A model generated the notes under the pieces. The model was not told the origin of the DNA. It made no database searches and saw only the letters and a list, made by a program, of their open reading frames with translations. From Polytrichum commune (Eukaryota; Streptophyta; Polytrichopsida; Polytrichales; Polytrichaceae): a DNA stretch of 64,000 nt. Location of the stretch: contig OX485804.1 of assembly GCA_950295325.1 (NCBI GenBank), positions 3,534,001 to 3,598,000 on the forward strand, given 5' to 3'. Below, piece after piece: positions 20,802 through 33,600 of the stretch; position 1 is the first letter of the stretch; each line of letters begins with the position of its first letter. A program made the position numbers and the translations under genes.

Positions 20802-23057
20802 ATGGCACCTCCCGCCAGCGAGGAGCTGAACGGATCGAAGCAGATTGCCATGATTCCCGCGGTGCCGATGCCACGGGGTCAGCCGAGAGCTGAGGGGCCA
20901 GCGTCAGTGTTGGGCGTCGGCACTGCAGTGCCGCCTGCGGAGTTTCTGCAGAGCGAGTACCCAGATTTCTTCTTCAACATCACCACCTGCGGCGACGAGG
21001 AGAATCTCTAGGTCAAATTCAAGCGCATCTGTAAGTGGTTAATCCGATCTCTCGATGCTCATTTCCGATGTACACTCCTACATGAGTGAACGACTCACAT
21101 TGGTCTATGAGAGTGATGTATATGATCTCCAACTCACATTGGTCTATGAAAGTGATGTATATGATCTCCAATCCCCAGGCTATACACAATAATTGCGTGC
21201 CATTAATCGAATGGTCAAATACTCATTCATGACCGTTGTACGCTGTTCTCCATCGGAAGTTTATGAGGTATTTCTGGTATTTACGCATTGCGTAATCAGG
21301 TGGAAAACCTGAACTCGAGATTCAACCCAGACCATTGTGGTGAGCATTGTGGGTAATCGTCACAATATAGCGCGACATTTCGTTTTCGTTACCAATTCCA
21401 GCAGCCTCGAGTACAGAAACTTGGCACCTCGTTTCTACGATTCTTCTTACTTGATTGCCATTTCCCGTTCAATCATGTGGGATACAGATTTCGAGAGACC
21501 CTAGATGCTTAGGTGATAATTCATGAGCCTGGAACCCAGTTGCAGTTCTTGCACCTCCACGCGACCGTATCGTATTCGGTTCGAGCCGTTTATACAGCTG
21601 AACCGTGTTGCATTCCATGCCCGTTTCGCGCGATGGATGAATGACCTCGGTTCCGGGATCGGTGTGAGCAGGCCTCCTGCGTTGGAACTCACGTGTGATC
21701 TTGCGGCGGCATGCAGGTGACAAGTCGGGCATCCGGAAGCGTCACATGTTCTTGACGGAGGAAGTGCTCAAGGCCAACCCGGGCATCTGCACCTACATGG
21801 AGCCTTCTCTCAACGTGCGCCACGACATCGTCGTCGTCCAAGTCCCGAAATTGGCAGCGGAAGCCGCCGTGAAGGCCATCAAGGAGTGGGGGCGCCCCAA
21901 GTCCGAGATCACGCACATCGTGTTCGCCACCACCAGCGGAGTGAACATGCCCGGGGCGGACCACGCCTTGGCCAAGCTCCTGGGGCTGAAGCCCACGGTG
22001 AAGCGAGTCATGATGTACCAGACGGGATGCTTCGGAGGGGCGTCCGTGCTGCGGGTGGCCAAGGACCTCGCCGATGTTAGATGATGAATGAATTCTGTTA
22101 CGTTCATTAGTCATTCTAACGGATGAAACTTACTCAGAATATTCTAGAGTAGCTAGTTCTAGAAACTTCGTTTCCCAATATGATCTAGTTAGCAGTAGTT
22201 TTCATTTGTCTTTGCAGGTAGAGCATCAGGAGTTAAATAAGCTTGTAGATGTCTGCTAGGCAGCTTAGATCATACATCAGGCACAAGGATGATTCACTGT
22301 AATGTTCTGTAGGATGTATTAGGATACAGGAGGAATAAAAAATTTCTTTACACCAGAAGTGTTTCAGCACAGATACTTGTGCATTCATATTGTATTTCTA
22401 TCAGCCGAGAACAACAAGGGCGCGCGCGTGCTGGCGGTGTACAGCGAGGTCACCGCGGTCACGTACCGCGCGCCCGACGAGAACCACCTGGACGGGCTGG
22501 TCGGCTCTGCCCTGCTCGGCGACGGTGCGGCCGTCTACGTCGTGGGGTCGGACCCCAAGCCCGAGTCGGAGAAGCCATTGTTCGAGATTCACTGGGCCGG
22601 GGAGACCATCCTGCCGGAGAGCGACGGAGCAATCCACGGCCGCCTCACGGAGGCGGGCCTCATCTACCACCTCGTGAAGGATGTCCCCGGCCTCATCTCC
22701 AAGAACATCGAGAAATTCCTGAACGAGGCCAGGAAGGCGGCGGCCTCCCCGCAATGGAACGACATGTTCTGGGCCGTGCATCCGGGAGGCCCGGCCATCT
22801 TGGACCAGGTGGAGGCCAAGCTCAAGCTCACCAACGACAAGCTGCAAGGGAGCCGCGACGTGCTGTCGGAGTATGGCAACATGTCCGCCTCCACCGTCAT
22901 GTTCGTGTTGGATCGAATCAGACATCGGTCGCTCCAGATGGGCGCCTCCACCACCAGCGAGGGCAGCGACTACGGATTCCTGATCGGCTTCGGGCCTGGC
23001 CTCACTCTGGAGGTGTTGCTGCTCCGGAGCGTCCCCCTCCCACCCACCGCCGCCTGA
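20802..23057 (+). pseudogene. CHS: Type III polyketide synthase (CHS family), copy B; nonsense codon plus solo-LTR insertion
   Basis: Exon 1 is 20802-21030, the intron 21031-21716 and exon 2 21717-23057. Without the 334 bp of insertion and target duplication, the exons have exactly the lengths of copy A (229 and 1007 bp). Two lesions disable it. TAG at 21009-21011 replaces the AAG (Lys) of copy A, ending translation after 69 codons. A 329-bp LTR-like insertion (22075-22403) interrupts exon 2, and removing it as a GT-AG intron (22076-22404) would leave a 5-bp frameshift. Catalytic Cys, His and Asn336 ([10 protein letters not shown]) are all encoded, and Phe215-to-Leu and Phe265-to-Tyr are shared with copy A. 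Cys190 of alfalfa CHS is Tyr here (AVYSEV). It has a well-formed promoter, so it may still be transcribed. Confidence 0.95.
22075..22403. mobile_element. Solo LTR inserted in CHS copy B exon 2
   Basis: The insertion begins TGTTAG and ends CTATCA, the TG...CA ends of LTR elements. It is flanked by the 5-bp direct repeat GCCGA (22070-22074 and 22404-22408), which occurs once in the uninterrupted copy A. It is 329 bp long, has no ORF, and carries an AATAAA signal at 22334-22339. These are the marks of one LTR left after recombination between the two LTRs of an inserted retrotransposon. Confidence 0.9.
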
Positions 23058-23059
23058 TT

Positions 23060-23895
23060 GCAGCGTTATTATAACAGCTTTTCACATAAATTCATGGACA
23101 TTATATCAAATTTGATAATCATCAAACTTCTTCGTGACGTGAAACTCAGTCAGGAGAATGAATACCCAGTCCTTACGTGGTCGTGTAGCCAGCGTCCAAT
23201 TCGAACATCAACTAAATAGGTGTCCCGATTCTTCATGCGCAGTCTCAAAGAAATTAAGTTAGTAGAACATCTAAGCGGCAAGATTTGGGAAAGTGAACTA
23301 CCTGTGTGCAAATATTGACAAATTGAGATTATCATAATTGAATCATAACTTCAATTCAGTACACCGGTATCTCAGAATGTATTTTGTCTGTGCATGCATG
23401 GCAGCCCTTTAGCAAGGGGCGCTAAACTATATTTTGTATTAGGCAAATAGAAGTATTTTGTAAGCCCTAGTTGGCAAGGGCCCCATGCTTTATTATTTTA
23501 CCGCTTTAGTAAATAAGCACCGTAACACAGATTAGGGCTTGGATGAAGCTCGTAAGGAGGGAGGATAGTCTTTCTGTGGGCAAGTGATTTTGCTGTTAAG
23601 GCCGCTCAACAGTGAACTGCAGCATGTATATACCCATAGATCATAGTGTTCTGTGGCTCAAACTGAATCATTTTTAGGTTTCCCATGGTGAGCATCCTGA
23701 TGCTTCCAACATATTGTAAACATATACAAAAGATGAGCATATATGTAATTGTTCGTAGGAATTTCAGTGCATAAGATTACATGGTTATACAATCAAGACA
23801 ACATTTAATGTGTGCAGCGTATAGAAAGCATAGGCGAAGTTGGAAAGCCACCTCTTTTGAGGAGGTCATTTTCATTCCGCCCTATGTGAGGATAG
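23060..23895. other. Intergenic, 3' of copy B, no gene seen
   Basis: Similarity to copy A stops within about 10 bases after the stop codon. The stretch is AT-rich, with no coding region I can support. Confidence 0.45.
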
Positions 23896-23901
23896 TCTTA
23901 A

Positions 23902-24233
23902 GAGCGTCACCAACAATTACTGTAAAGTTAGTCTCTCAAAAATTGGCTCTTTATTTGTTTTTGGAGCGAAGGTGCTTGTCCCACCCACCAAGCCCAACGG
24001 TTGTCCAAAAATTTATTGCCCAACCATTATTGATAGAGGCAAACCTCTACCCACCCTTAAAAATGGAGTAACCGAGAAATCTGGAGGGTTGCCTCTTTCA
24101 TTATACAGTGGCCAATGAAGATTTATGATGTACATGGCCTGTGGTGGTGGGAAGTGTATGGAGCTTCACTCCAAAAAAACCTAGAAAGGCAATTATTGAG
24201 AGAATAATGCTACAGGGATTGTTGGAGTTGCTC
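23902..24233. mobile_element. MITE with GAGC...CCAACA inverted ends
   Basis: The left end GAGCGTCACCAACAATTACT and the right end (24200-24233) pair over about 36 bases at roughly 75% identity. GAGC(A)xCxCCAACA is a very common plant MITE terminus. It is 332 bp with no functional ORF. The target duplication could not be settled, so the superfamily is left open. It lies just beyond the 3' end of the WD40 gene. Confidence 0.6.
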
Positions 24234-24649
24234 CTATCTCGGTCCTCTCGTCAACTGACTACCGGAAGCCAGTACCAGTGGAAGCATCAAAATAACACCC
24301 TGGACAGTAAATTAGGCATGGGAAGTCAGCTGAACAGTACGTTACAGCTTGTAGCTGTTACATATAAGGAGGATCTTACCTTCACTTGCATTATGTGGAA
24401 AACTGTTCCGTATGCACAAAACGTGCATAAACTAAATGCAAGGTGGTCCTAGCCCTCCAATTACCAGAAACCTGCTGCTGGAGTCCCCTTAAACCTACAT
24501 CAATTCTTTTGTTGGATGTAAGGACCTGCAATATACCACTCACATTCTATATTAAATCAAATCTAAATTAATTGATCCAGAGAGCCCTGAGAAAGAGGCT
24601 ACACTATGGATCCAGATGACTAGATTTGGCCGGAGTCCTCTTGACACCT

Positions 24650-27600
24650 TTATTCCGAAGGTTGGGAAGGAAGTGATTTCTGGACCAAGGCAAGTACCTC
24701 GTTCGCCAGGGTCTGAGAGTATCGTGAGATGAAGCTTTCTACATTAACAGATGAAATTAGGGAGTCGAAAGACGCTGCACTGGTCCTCGGCCACGACTGT
24801 GGTCCATTGTCCCCTGTAATGATGAAAAAGAGGGGGAATCAGTCTTTCCAAGTCATACTCCGAAGATGTTCAAATTAAACACTCAACAGCATAAATTATA
24901 GTACACAACACACTGCAAATCAGGTCAGTTGCAATAAAGGGAAGAGAAGCAACAAAGTAATTGAGGTATGCGAAGCATGTGAAAGACTTACCAAAATTGT
25001 TGCTTCTCTGTTGGAATGGGAAGGTACTCAGCTTAGCATCATGAGGCTTCCCAGTTTCTAAATAATCTGGAGAGAATACAGGTGTAGATACTTTATCTGA
25101 AAGTCTCTGGACCAACTGTAGACTCTCCGGAACTAGTCTCTGATATATTTTGCCAGCAAGTATCACATCTGGTGGCAGACTTGCAGACATTGCACTAGAA
25201 CTGGTGGGTTCCAACAAAGAGCTCCTCTGACATGAAAACTGGACTTCACTAAAGAGCTCAGTTGCCTTCCTTGCTGCATTGATTAGCTCCTCTAAAGCTT
25301 TCTCATACTCCTCTGCTGGACGTGGTAGTAAATGTGATGGTTGAAAAGACCCTTCTACAACAATGCCAAGGCAATCAACATGAGGGCAAAACAATGTGTA
25401 CACTGAAGCCAAAACCGTTTTCTTAACTTCATCCCCATATGAAGTGGAAGTAGCATAATCAGAGCATAATAACTACAATCAGAATATGAGCACATGCACA
25501 ATAGACACATGAAGAAATGAGGTAGACAATGCTAAAACCGTCACTATAAGCACCGAGTATAGCTACTACTATTAGATTGGTAAAATTTTAAGAATTTCTC
25601 GTTAGCAATTGAAAGGGGATTCCGACGCACTAAAGCATGCCCTCTTACCCAAATGCAAAAGTTATGAGGGTCTAACATTTTATCGATAGATGACCCAAAA
25701 CCAACAAGGCAGTGTGATGTTAAGGTGGTGGACTTTATACCTATATGTACTTGTTGTGCAAAATTTTAGGGTGTTGGTTTTGGTTGGGGTATTGGTTATA
25801 GCATGCTCTACCATAATATAAACAGTGTAAAGAAACATCAAAGAGCCAAAACCAGTTTGAATCTGCACACCTGTTGCTGAAACAAAGACCTCCAATTCAT
25901 TGCCTTCTCCAAGATGCTCACACCCTTTCTCCACCTCAAGGTGCTTACCAAATGGCTGAGGATCTTGCTTAGGGTCAATGTCTACAAGTGTGTTCAAACC
26001 CTCTTTAGTAATCCCACTTTGACCCAGGTTTGTGGCAGCCACAGGATGCTGGCTTGAGGAAGGTAGGCAGCTCACTGACATCACACCCAGATTGTCGTGA
26101 GTGTGAATGGTTGTTTCACTTTTTGTTCCATCGGGAACAGATATCTGACTTACTTTATCACAAATTGCCCATCCACTCAATTTGAGGCTATTCAATTCTG
26201 TGCCTTCGAGAACAGGCAGAGCCAAGATTGTTTTTTTAGCAGAGAATGTGAATGGTACAGGAGAAGCACTTTGGAATCTTGGGAGCTGAGCCCCTTTCCT
26301 CTCCTGTGTCAGCTGAGGGCTTCTAGTGAATAAGAGGTCTGGGGTTTGTGGAGACCCTGAGCATTGCAAAACACTCCAACTTTCTTTGATGCCACTCTTC
26401 CTTGCACCATTTGCTTCATCAAAAGTCCTAAAAGCTCTGACAACCTGACCCTCCGTGGTTGTCTGCTGCATATCTGGAACCTCGCTTATGTGTTCCTCCT
26501 GTAAATTCAGCATAAGAGGTGTTAAATAATTTCCTGACAACCACTTCGACGAATAGCGAAAGTAGACTAACCTTGATAAATGTAAGGAGAGTATAAGCCA
26601 CATCCTCTCAAGCATGCCAAAACAGTCCATAACTGCTCAATATCAACCTGTTGTGTTTGAGGTTCGCAGTGGTTTTTCTGATCATCGACGAGCAGCTGCC
26701 CTCGAGTTGTTGCTGTGTCAAGATTGTCCAGCAGCAATGCTCGAGTGCCTTTATTAATAGACACTGTGCTTCCAGGAGGAGAAGATTGAAAGAGCGCCAA
26801 GCGAGATAGCTGTGAATTAGATCGTGCAAAGTAGCGGGCGGAAAAGCTGCTCCTTGTGGATCCCCTCAGCTGAACAAATGACAATTTTCCCTGAGTGATC
26901 TTCTGGAATTATGATGCCAAAAATGCAGCTCATAGCTGCTACGTCCTTCCTATCCTAAACCTTAAACCCTCATATCATCTTTTGAAGCACTTGCATATCG
27001 ATGGCATATCCCAACCAGCCAGCAGTCGTGCATAACTTTGGACTGTAATCAACAACGATTACTTATTTATGCCAAGGTAGTGAAATATTTCAAAATGCCT
27101 TAAAGCCAGCAGTTAGTCAACTGACACTTTAAATTTTCTTATGGCCAAGAAACATACCTTCAATTCAGTTGCCAATTTGTCGAAGTGTGCACTGAAAAGA
27201 TCTCGACAAGGGCTACTAAACACATCATCGTCAACCCCGTCATCATCTTCACTTTCTACTGAAAGCTTGTCATTATTGAATCCTAACGTCAAATTTTGGC
27301 CATTACAATGACCATCACCAACTCTCTTTGTGCTGTTGTCCACTGTAACATTTTTCATTTTGGATAAAACATTAAAAGCCACATCCTCTCCAACTCTCCT
27401 TTTCATATGTGACCCAGGAGTATAAAACATCATGTCATCTTCCTTGAGAACTTCTGTTTCTCCATCTGATAGGCCTACCTCTACATGATCCAAATCTTCT
27501 CCATCATGCTTCCCTTGGTTTTTTCGCCCCACTCTCGGAGGCATACTTTCTCGAAATACCTCGACTTGATCAGCATCTGAAACCTGGTTACTATCGTGAG

Positions 27601-30600
27601 GGATAGAATTGTGGGAATCGTCATGCTCAGAATCGTCTGTAATCACATTGTGAACAGCAGTCCATAGTCTCTCCTTCCTGCACTCAAGGAGTAAGTATAA
27701 CAGTAAGTATTCTTTGAACTACTGGTGGACATATTTTCCTTCCTATTAAACATTAGTGCCTCAAATTGGCAACTCATTATATAGAAAATGCACATTATTG
27801 TGACATCACAACCATCAGATCATGGCATTAGTTGTTGCAGATTTGTAGATTCGGACACATTTCCTATTTACAACCAGGTATTAGGAAAGGGTGTCTAGGG
27901 TATTCAAATGGAGTGTTTCAATTTTGGAAAAGACCTTCATCATTATCAAAAGACTTCTGCCCTTCATATTTACCTTACCATTGACTCGTACAAAATTTTA
28001 AAAACTGTCAGAGAGACTTCTCAATAGTGCAAGTCTGAATGTAGTCTAATTGTCTAATATGACATTACCTAGTCAAATATTTCGAAGCTAGTTTTGCTTC
28101 CCTTCCCTTCTGCCCAATCAGTGTGCACAGGTAGCATGTTCAAGAGGGTCCCTTCCTGAACAAAAAAAATCCTGAGAAACCTTGGGGAGCACATTTGTTC
28201 ACTTGAATTAACACTTGCAACCTTTATAACGACAGACTTACCTTATCTGTTCACAGGACATGAATCTACTCTGGTGGTAAACGGAAGCACTTTCAGGATC
28301 ACTATCCAAATTATCTGCCACGCCATCTCTTCTGTTTGCAACAAATCGACTTGCCCGCATATTCGCAGGAGGTGTGACTTCTTCCATAAACTCAGAAAAT
28401 AGCTTATACCCCTCACGACCTAATCTCTGCAAGGTTCATCCAGGAAATTAAATAGTCACTGATCAAGTAGAGAAGCATCTCACAAAACTTCATCTAGCAG
28501 GTCAGATGAGCAAATTCCTGTCTCAGATACATCACTACCAGCCGATCATAATTTGTAGCACAAACAAGATATTGAGCAATATTGCACTCAGTGGTAATTT
28601 GATTCAAAATGCTAATTCACCTCTGCCCACCGTGACTCAAAAGAGTGATTGGCATTGCCCTTTACAGAAGGTTGCCTCTTGCTACCCGAGGAATTGGTTT
28701 TTTCAAGTCCAAGTTTGGCTTGTGCCCATGGGGGCAACCTTGATACACTAAATTTGAAAGCTGCGGGGGTCTCATCTTCTGCAACCTTGCACATTGTGAA
28801 TCAAAAAATACTTTCAGCCAATCTTCAACAATGTGGCATATAGTACACTTGGCCAATAAATATTGAACATATCTTTGAGCGCAGATTTACAATATACTGG
28901 GATGATTCTTTTGTTTATAAACAGTAGGTCTGGTTGATCTCAAGTACCTCACTGTATGGAGTCTGGGTTACAGCTTCATTATCCACCACAACTTTGTATT
29001 CATTACCCTCAATTGGACATTCTTTCTTACTATATTCCAATGGTGCTGAAAACACTGACTGCCCTTCAATGACTTCTCCTTCCTGCAGCTGACGGACACG
29101 TGCAATCTTGGCCGCTCTGGGAAGGCCGTTTATGCTGGATCGTGGTCCAACCGATTTTAAGGTTTTGAGTGGCTGTCGTGATTCAGCTAATGAACTGCAG
29201 CGCTTGCGCATGGCACGGGATAGTAACACAGGTAATCGCCACACAAAAATGCAGCTATCACCACTTACCTGCAAATTTCATAGACATTGCATTAGTCACA
29301 AACAAATAGTCTAATTTTGTTATGAGTAGCTCTGGAAGACATGATTATTTATCACCAAGTTTACGTTGGTTCAGGATATGATTGCAAAGTACTATGGTGA
29401 AACTCACTGAGATGAGACGTCGACAATCAGGGAGGAAAGCCACTCCAGTGATAACTTCTGCATGCCCTGAGGCCTGAGCTGAAAGTTCCCCCGTCACAGC
29501 ATTGTAAACACGCAAGCATTTGTCTGAGTGTGAACATACTATGTACATGCCACTCGGATCCATTCGTACCTGCATTAATATTGAATATTACCACTGTTAT
29601 ATTTCCACTTTTGCAAAAATAAATAAAGAGACCCATAAAGGTCCTGCATATCGGATGATACAATATGAGCTTCATCTCAACCAGAAATACACTATATGCC
29701 ACCCACCTTGATAGGCTCCCCAGCATCACAATCAGGTTTGAAACATCGCACTGGCTTCCCAGTTGCTAAGCTTAATATGTTCAGTTTCTTTTCCTGGAGT
29801 ACACAAGACACTCTTGTGAGCAAAGAATTTTAGCTACAGAAACAATAACAATAATCACCCACAAGATTGATAGACAAGTCCAACCAATGTGTTTGCCACA
29901 TCCTGTGGAAAAGGGCCAACATTAGACACAGTAGTATACTGTATTGGGTTAGAGGCCCTTAATTAATCAATTGTACAACATCATTAATGCTGCACATATT
30001 TGAGCATGGAGACATCAGCAAAAACCCAACCTGGCCAACTGTAATGACATGATCGTCAGAAGGATCTGTGTCCATGTCATATATGGTTCCTCGGGAAGCT
30101 ATCTCCTGATGGTAACGGGAGGACTTGCATCCAGCAGCACTTATTGCAACATTCCGAAACACAACTGACCTGCACAAAATTTGACTTGAAATCAAGCAAC
30201 CATCTGTGATTGTGCTTGAGCAGCCCAAAGGGTGAGAGGATAACAACTAAAGAGGTTAGCAGCAGTCATTGCAATAATGGCACTTACTTGTCAGCACTAC
30301 AACTGAGTAGCTTGGACCCATTACATGTAAATTTGACTTTTGTTATCGATGCCGTGTGGTCATCCAACGTTTGAATCACATCATAGCCCCTGCAAAAAAT
30401 CTTGCAAAAAGAAACCGTCAGACAAGTTCAAGCGTATATTCAGCAAACTCTCAGCATTAAATTTGTAGGAGTAATAAGATTTGATCAACATCAAGAGCAG
30501 TAAGTATGGACAAGTGTTGGATTGAAGCACAGCAGAACAACATTCAGCCAGCAATTAGAAGCCATTAGTTTCTCCTTATCCATACTAAGAACCATTCATG

Positions 30601-33600
30601 CTTCTTGCTTTGCAGCTCTTATGGAGTAAGAGCGCAAAAACATGAATCAGGTGGCTGAAGTGACACAAGAGAGTATTAGGTGCTACATTCTTGCAAGAAT
30701 CGGGTTCAACAGGAGCTGCAACTGCATGCTTTAGCAAGAACTCACCTGTTAACATCATATATATGAACTAGTCGATCTCGGCCCCCTGAAGCCAAAAGTG
30801 AAACAATTAAGGAATCTGTATCAACCAAATTATCTTCTGCCACGACCACTGATGTAAAATGCAATGAGAGAATTTCCGCATCGTGTGCTTCCTGCCCACA
30901 TCACCACAAAAGGCATTTTAGATCAGTGCTATATATTATACTTCGGTTTATGTTGTAGACAGGCATTGAAAATGTGATTTTGAAGATGCAAGATGCATTC
31001 CTTACATATGTAGAGCACAAGAAAAGTGGGGGCCTGGCAAGTGAAGAACCAAAGCCTCTCCAAGCTAAAGATCAGTAATCTGAACCTGGAAGCTATGAAG
31101 AAGCAGACTTTCTAGGTCATAAATACGAAGGTTCCCACTGCTGTCACCAGATGCCAAATGGTTTCCATCGGGGCTGATGCAGATGGATCGGAATCCAACC
31201 CTAGTATCAGCAATTTCTTCATTTGTTTTCAAAGCCGAGAGTCTTTCTTTTTGCTCTCCCACACAATCTGCAGGAAACATATCTGGAGTCTCTCAGGATG
31301 ATTTATAGACCAAATACAAAGAAGGCAAAAGAGTTTGTTATTTTTACGACATCTCATACTTCATATATTTCATCCTAAACAACTCCTTTCCCAAGTCTTG
31401 CAATTTGGAGGTCAGAACTTTGTCAGGGTGTCTATATAATTCCAAAGTGATATGCCAGAAGGTCATAACTCTTGTGAAGATCCAGGAGATGTCTAGGATA
31501 GCGCAACAGAAAAGCGGCTCTGCAACAATGCATGGGACTTCTGGGATAAGGGTGAGAGACCAAACCTATGTAAAGCACCCCCAATATATCATTGTTGTAT
31601 ACATTAACTGGCCGGTCGTTTTTTGTTGACAAGGTGGGGACAGTCAAAACACGGGACTCCATGTTGAGACCCAGATCAAGGTGCCACAACCGGATAGTTC
31701 CATCTGCAGAACAGGTTGCAAAGCTGCCTTCTGGTAAGGAACTTTTCTTGTTTGATGCTTGAGAAGGTTCAGGCATAATTGCTACATCCCATATGCATGA
31801 ATTGTGAAAAAGGAATGTGCATTTTCTTTCAATCTGCAGGAGACAAAGTACAGTGTGGAAGTTATAAGAGGTGATTTAGTGGGCTTGTTAAGAGGTGAGA
31901 GGTCTCCAGAATACATATATGCAATAAGACTCTTGATAATTATCACATGTGATTGACATTTTGCCTTTCAGCATCATAGATCTAACTTAAAAAATGAGCA
32001 GTAGACCAACAATTAGAAAGAAAATGAAAGAGATGGGTGATCAGAAAGAGACCTTGGAGTGGTTCCGAACATCCCATACATACAGGCTATGATCACTATA
32101 GATAACAGCTGCAATCCAGAATTGCCATGTTTTAGAGGCAGATATGAACACAACATGAGAAAACACACAAAATGTTCGCCAAGCAGTTCAATCATCAGAG
32201 ATCTTCAATATCTATTCCTAATAGTTTCATAACCGTATCTTTTCACTCCCAGCAGGGGAATGTGTCTTGCTTTCAATTATAAAAGGCTTTTCAACTTTAC
32301 CCTATGGGAGGCTGTCAATTATCACTTTTGTGTGTGTATAAAGACCAATGATGTCCACAGCACATGGATATGCTCCATTGATGTAAGGAAGAGAAACTAA
32401 CCAAGACTTCGGCCTTGTTGGAGAAAATTGCAGGCAATAGCATCCGGAAACTTCACGCCTGATGTTACACGATGACCAACTGCTAAGTAAGCACTGACAT
32501 TAGCATCAGTGAGGCCATGATAGCCATGTGGAGCAGGCCGAGGAAGCATGGCAATATACTCAAGGGTATCCTGCCTGAAGATGCGTACTATCCCATCACC
32601 ACAAGCACATACTACATGATCCTCTGAGACTGCTAATGCATAAGCTTGTCGAACCTGTTCATTGCATACAAATTATGTGTCAGTTAAAAGCAGGTAACAA
32701 TTGGAATGTAATTGATTTGGTAACCCTTTTCAATCGATAGGTATCCATTGTGAGCTAATTTAGTGCAAATAATTAAATGCATCCCAAACCAAACAAATAT
32801 CATCTGTTCCCAAGCCTCCAGCACCTGTTACAAAAGGATGGGCACTTTTGTGAACTTCAAAGAATCTCTTGTATGCCTTCCAATTTTTCAGAAACTGAAT
32901 TGTACCTCTAGGTCAACCCATTTTTTGATGGCCAGACCATGATGGAGAAGGCACAGAACGCCTGCAAGTGCATAAATGGTGTTCAGAAGAAGACATGACA
33001 AAACAGATAACATAGTAAAAATACAGCCTTGAAACACAACAGCAACAAGTTCAATTGAGAACCTCACGTTCCACGACTTCCTCCACGATTTCAGAACAGA
33101 TTTTCCAATATCAGTGCTAATCTTAAATTTTTCTCAACAGCCAGGACTCGAATGTTTTTACTTAAACAAGCAACAAAGAGGGGGAAGTAATTACCAACAG
33201 ATGTCAATGCATAAATTGGCTGATGCACTGGAACTCCAGTACTCTGTTCCTTTCTAATGGGTGTGGATGCTATACAAATGAATGAGCTGTCCTTCTGACT
33301 CCCCAGTTTGATAGGTTTTCCATCCATACCCGAATTGATATTCACTCCAGACAGTCTATCTCGCGGCCCACCAATTGTCCAATGCTTGAGATGTTTGGAG
33401 CCACCTGTCACAAAGAAAGTGCCTTCTGTGGAAAATTGAAGAGCAGTCGCTGATAATGGAGATGCTGCCGCCCGTGTCTTCATAAGTAATGATTTATTTT
33501 TCCAATCCCAAAGGCACATGTTACCATCATGAGGAGCGCCAAGGGATACTAAGTGCTTCCCTGTACATGAACCACCCAGTAACTATTACTTTGAGGTGGA

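Noticed and set aside
20760-20802. An N-terminally extended start for copy B upstream of 20802
   Set aside because: The upstream frame is open only because of a non-ATG codon; the ATG at 20802 is conserved in copy A and preceded by unrelated sequence there.
22075-22404. The interruption in copy B as a normal intron
   Set aside because: Copy A has no intron there, splicing at GT(22076)...AG(22404) leaves a 5-bp frameshift, and the TG...CA ends with GCCGA duplication explain it fully as an LTR.
23150-23335. Small minus-strand ORF after copy B
   Set aside because: No motif, no similarity to the region 3' of copy A, and typical of random AT-rich DNA.
25680-26630. A single 316-aa minus-strand exon
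   Set aside because: Only 26473-25871 keeps the phase of the WD40 gene and has proper splice sites at both ends; the outer parts of the ORF are intron sequence.
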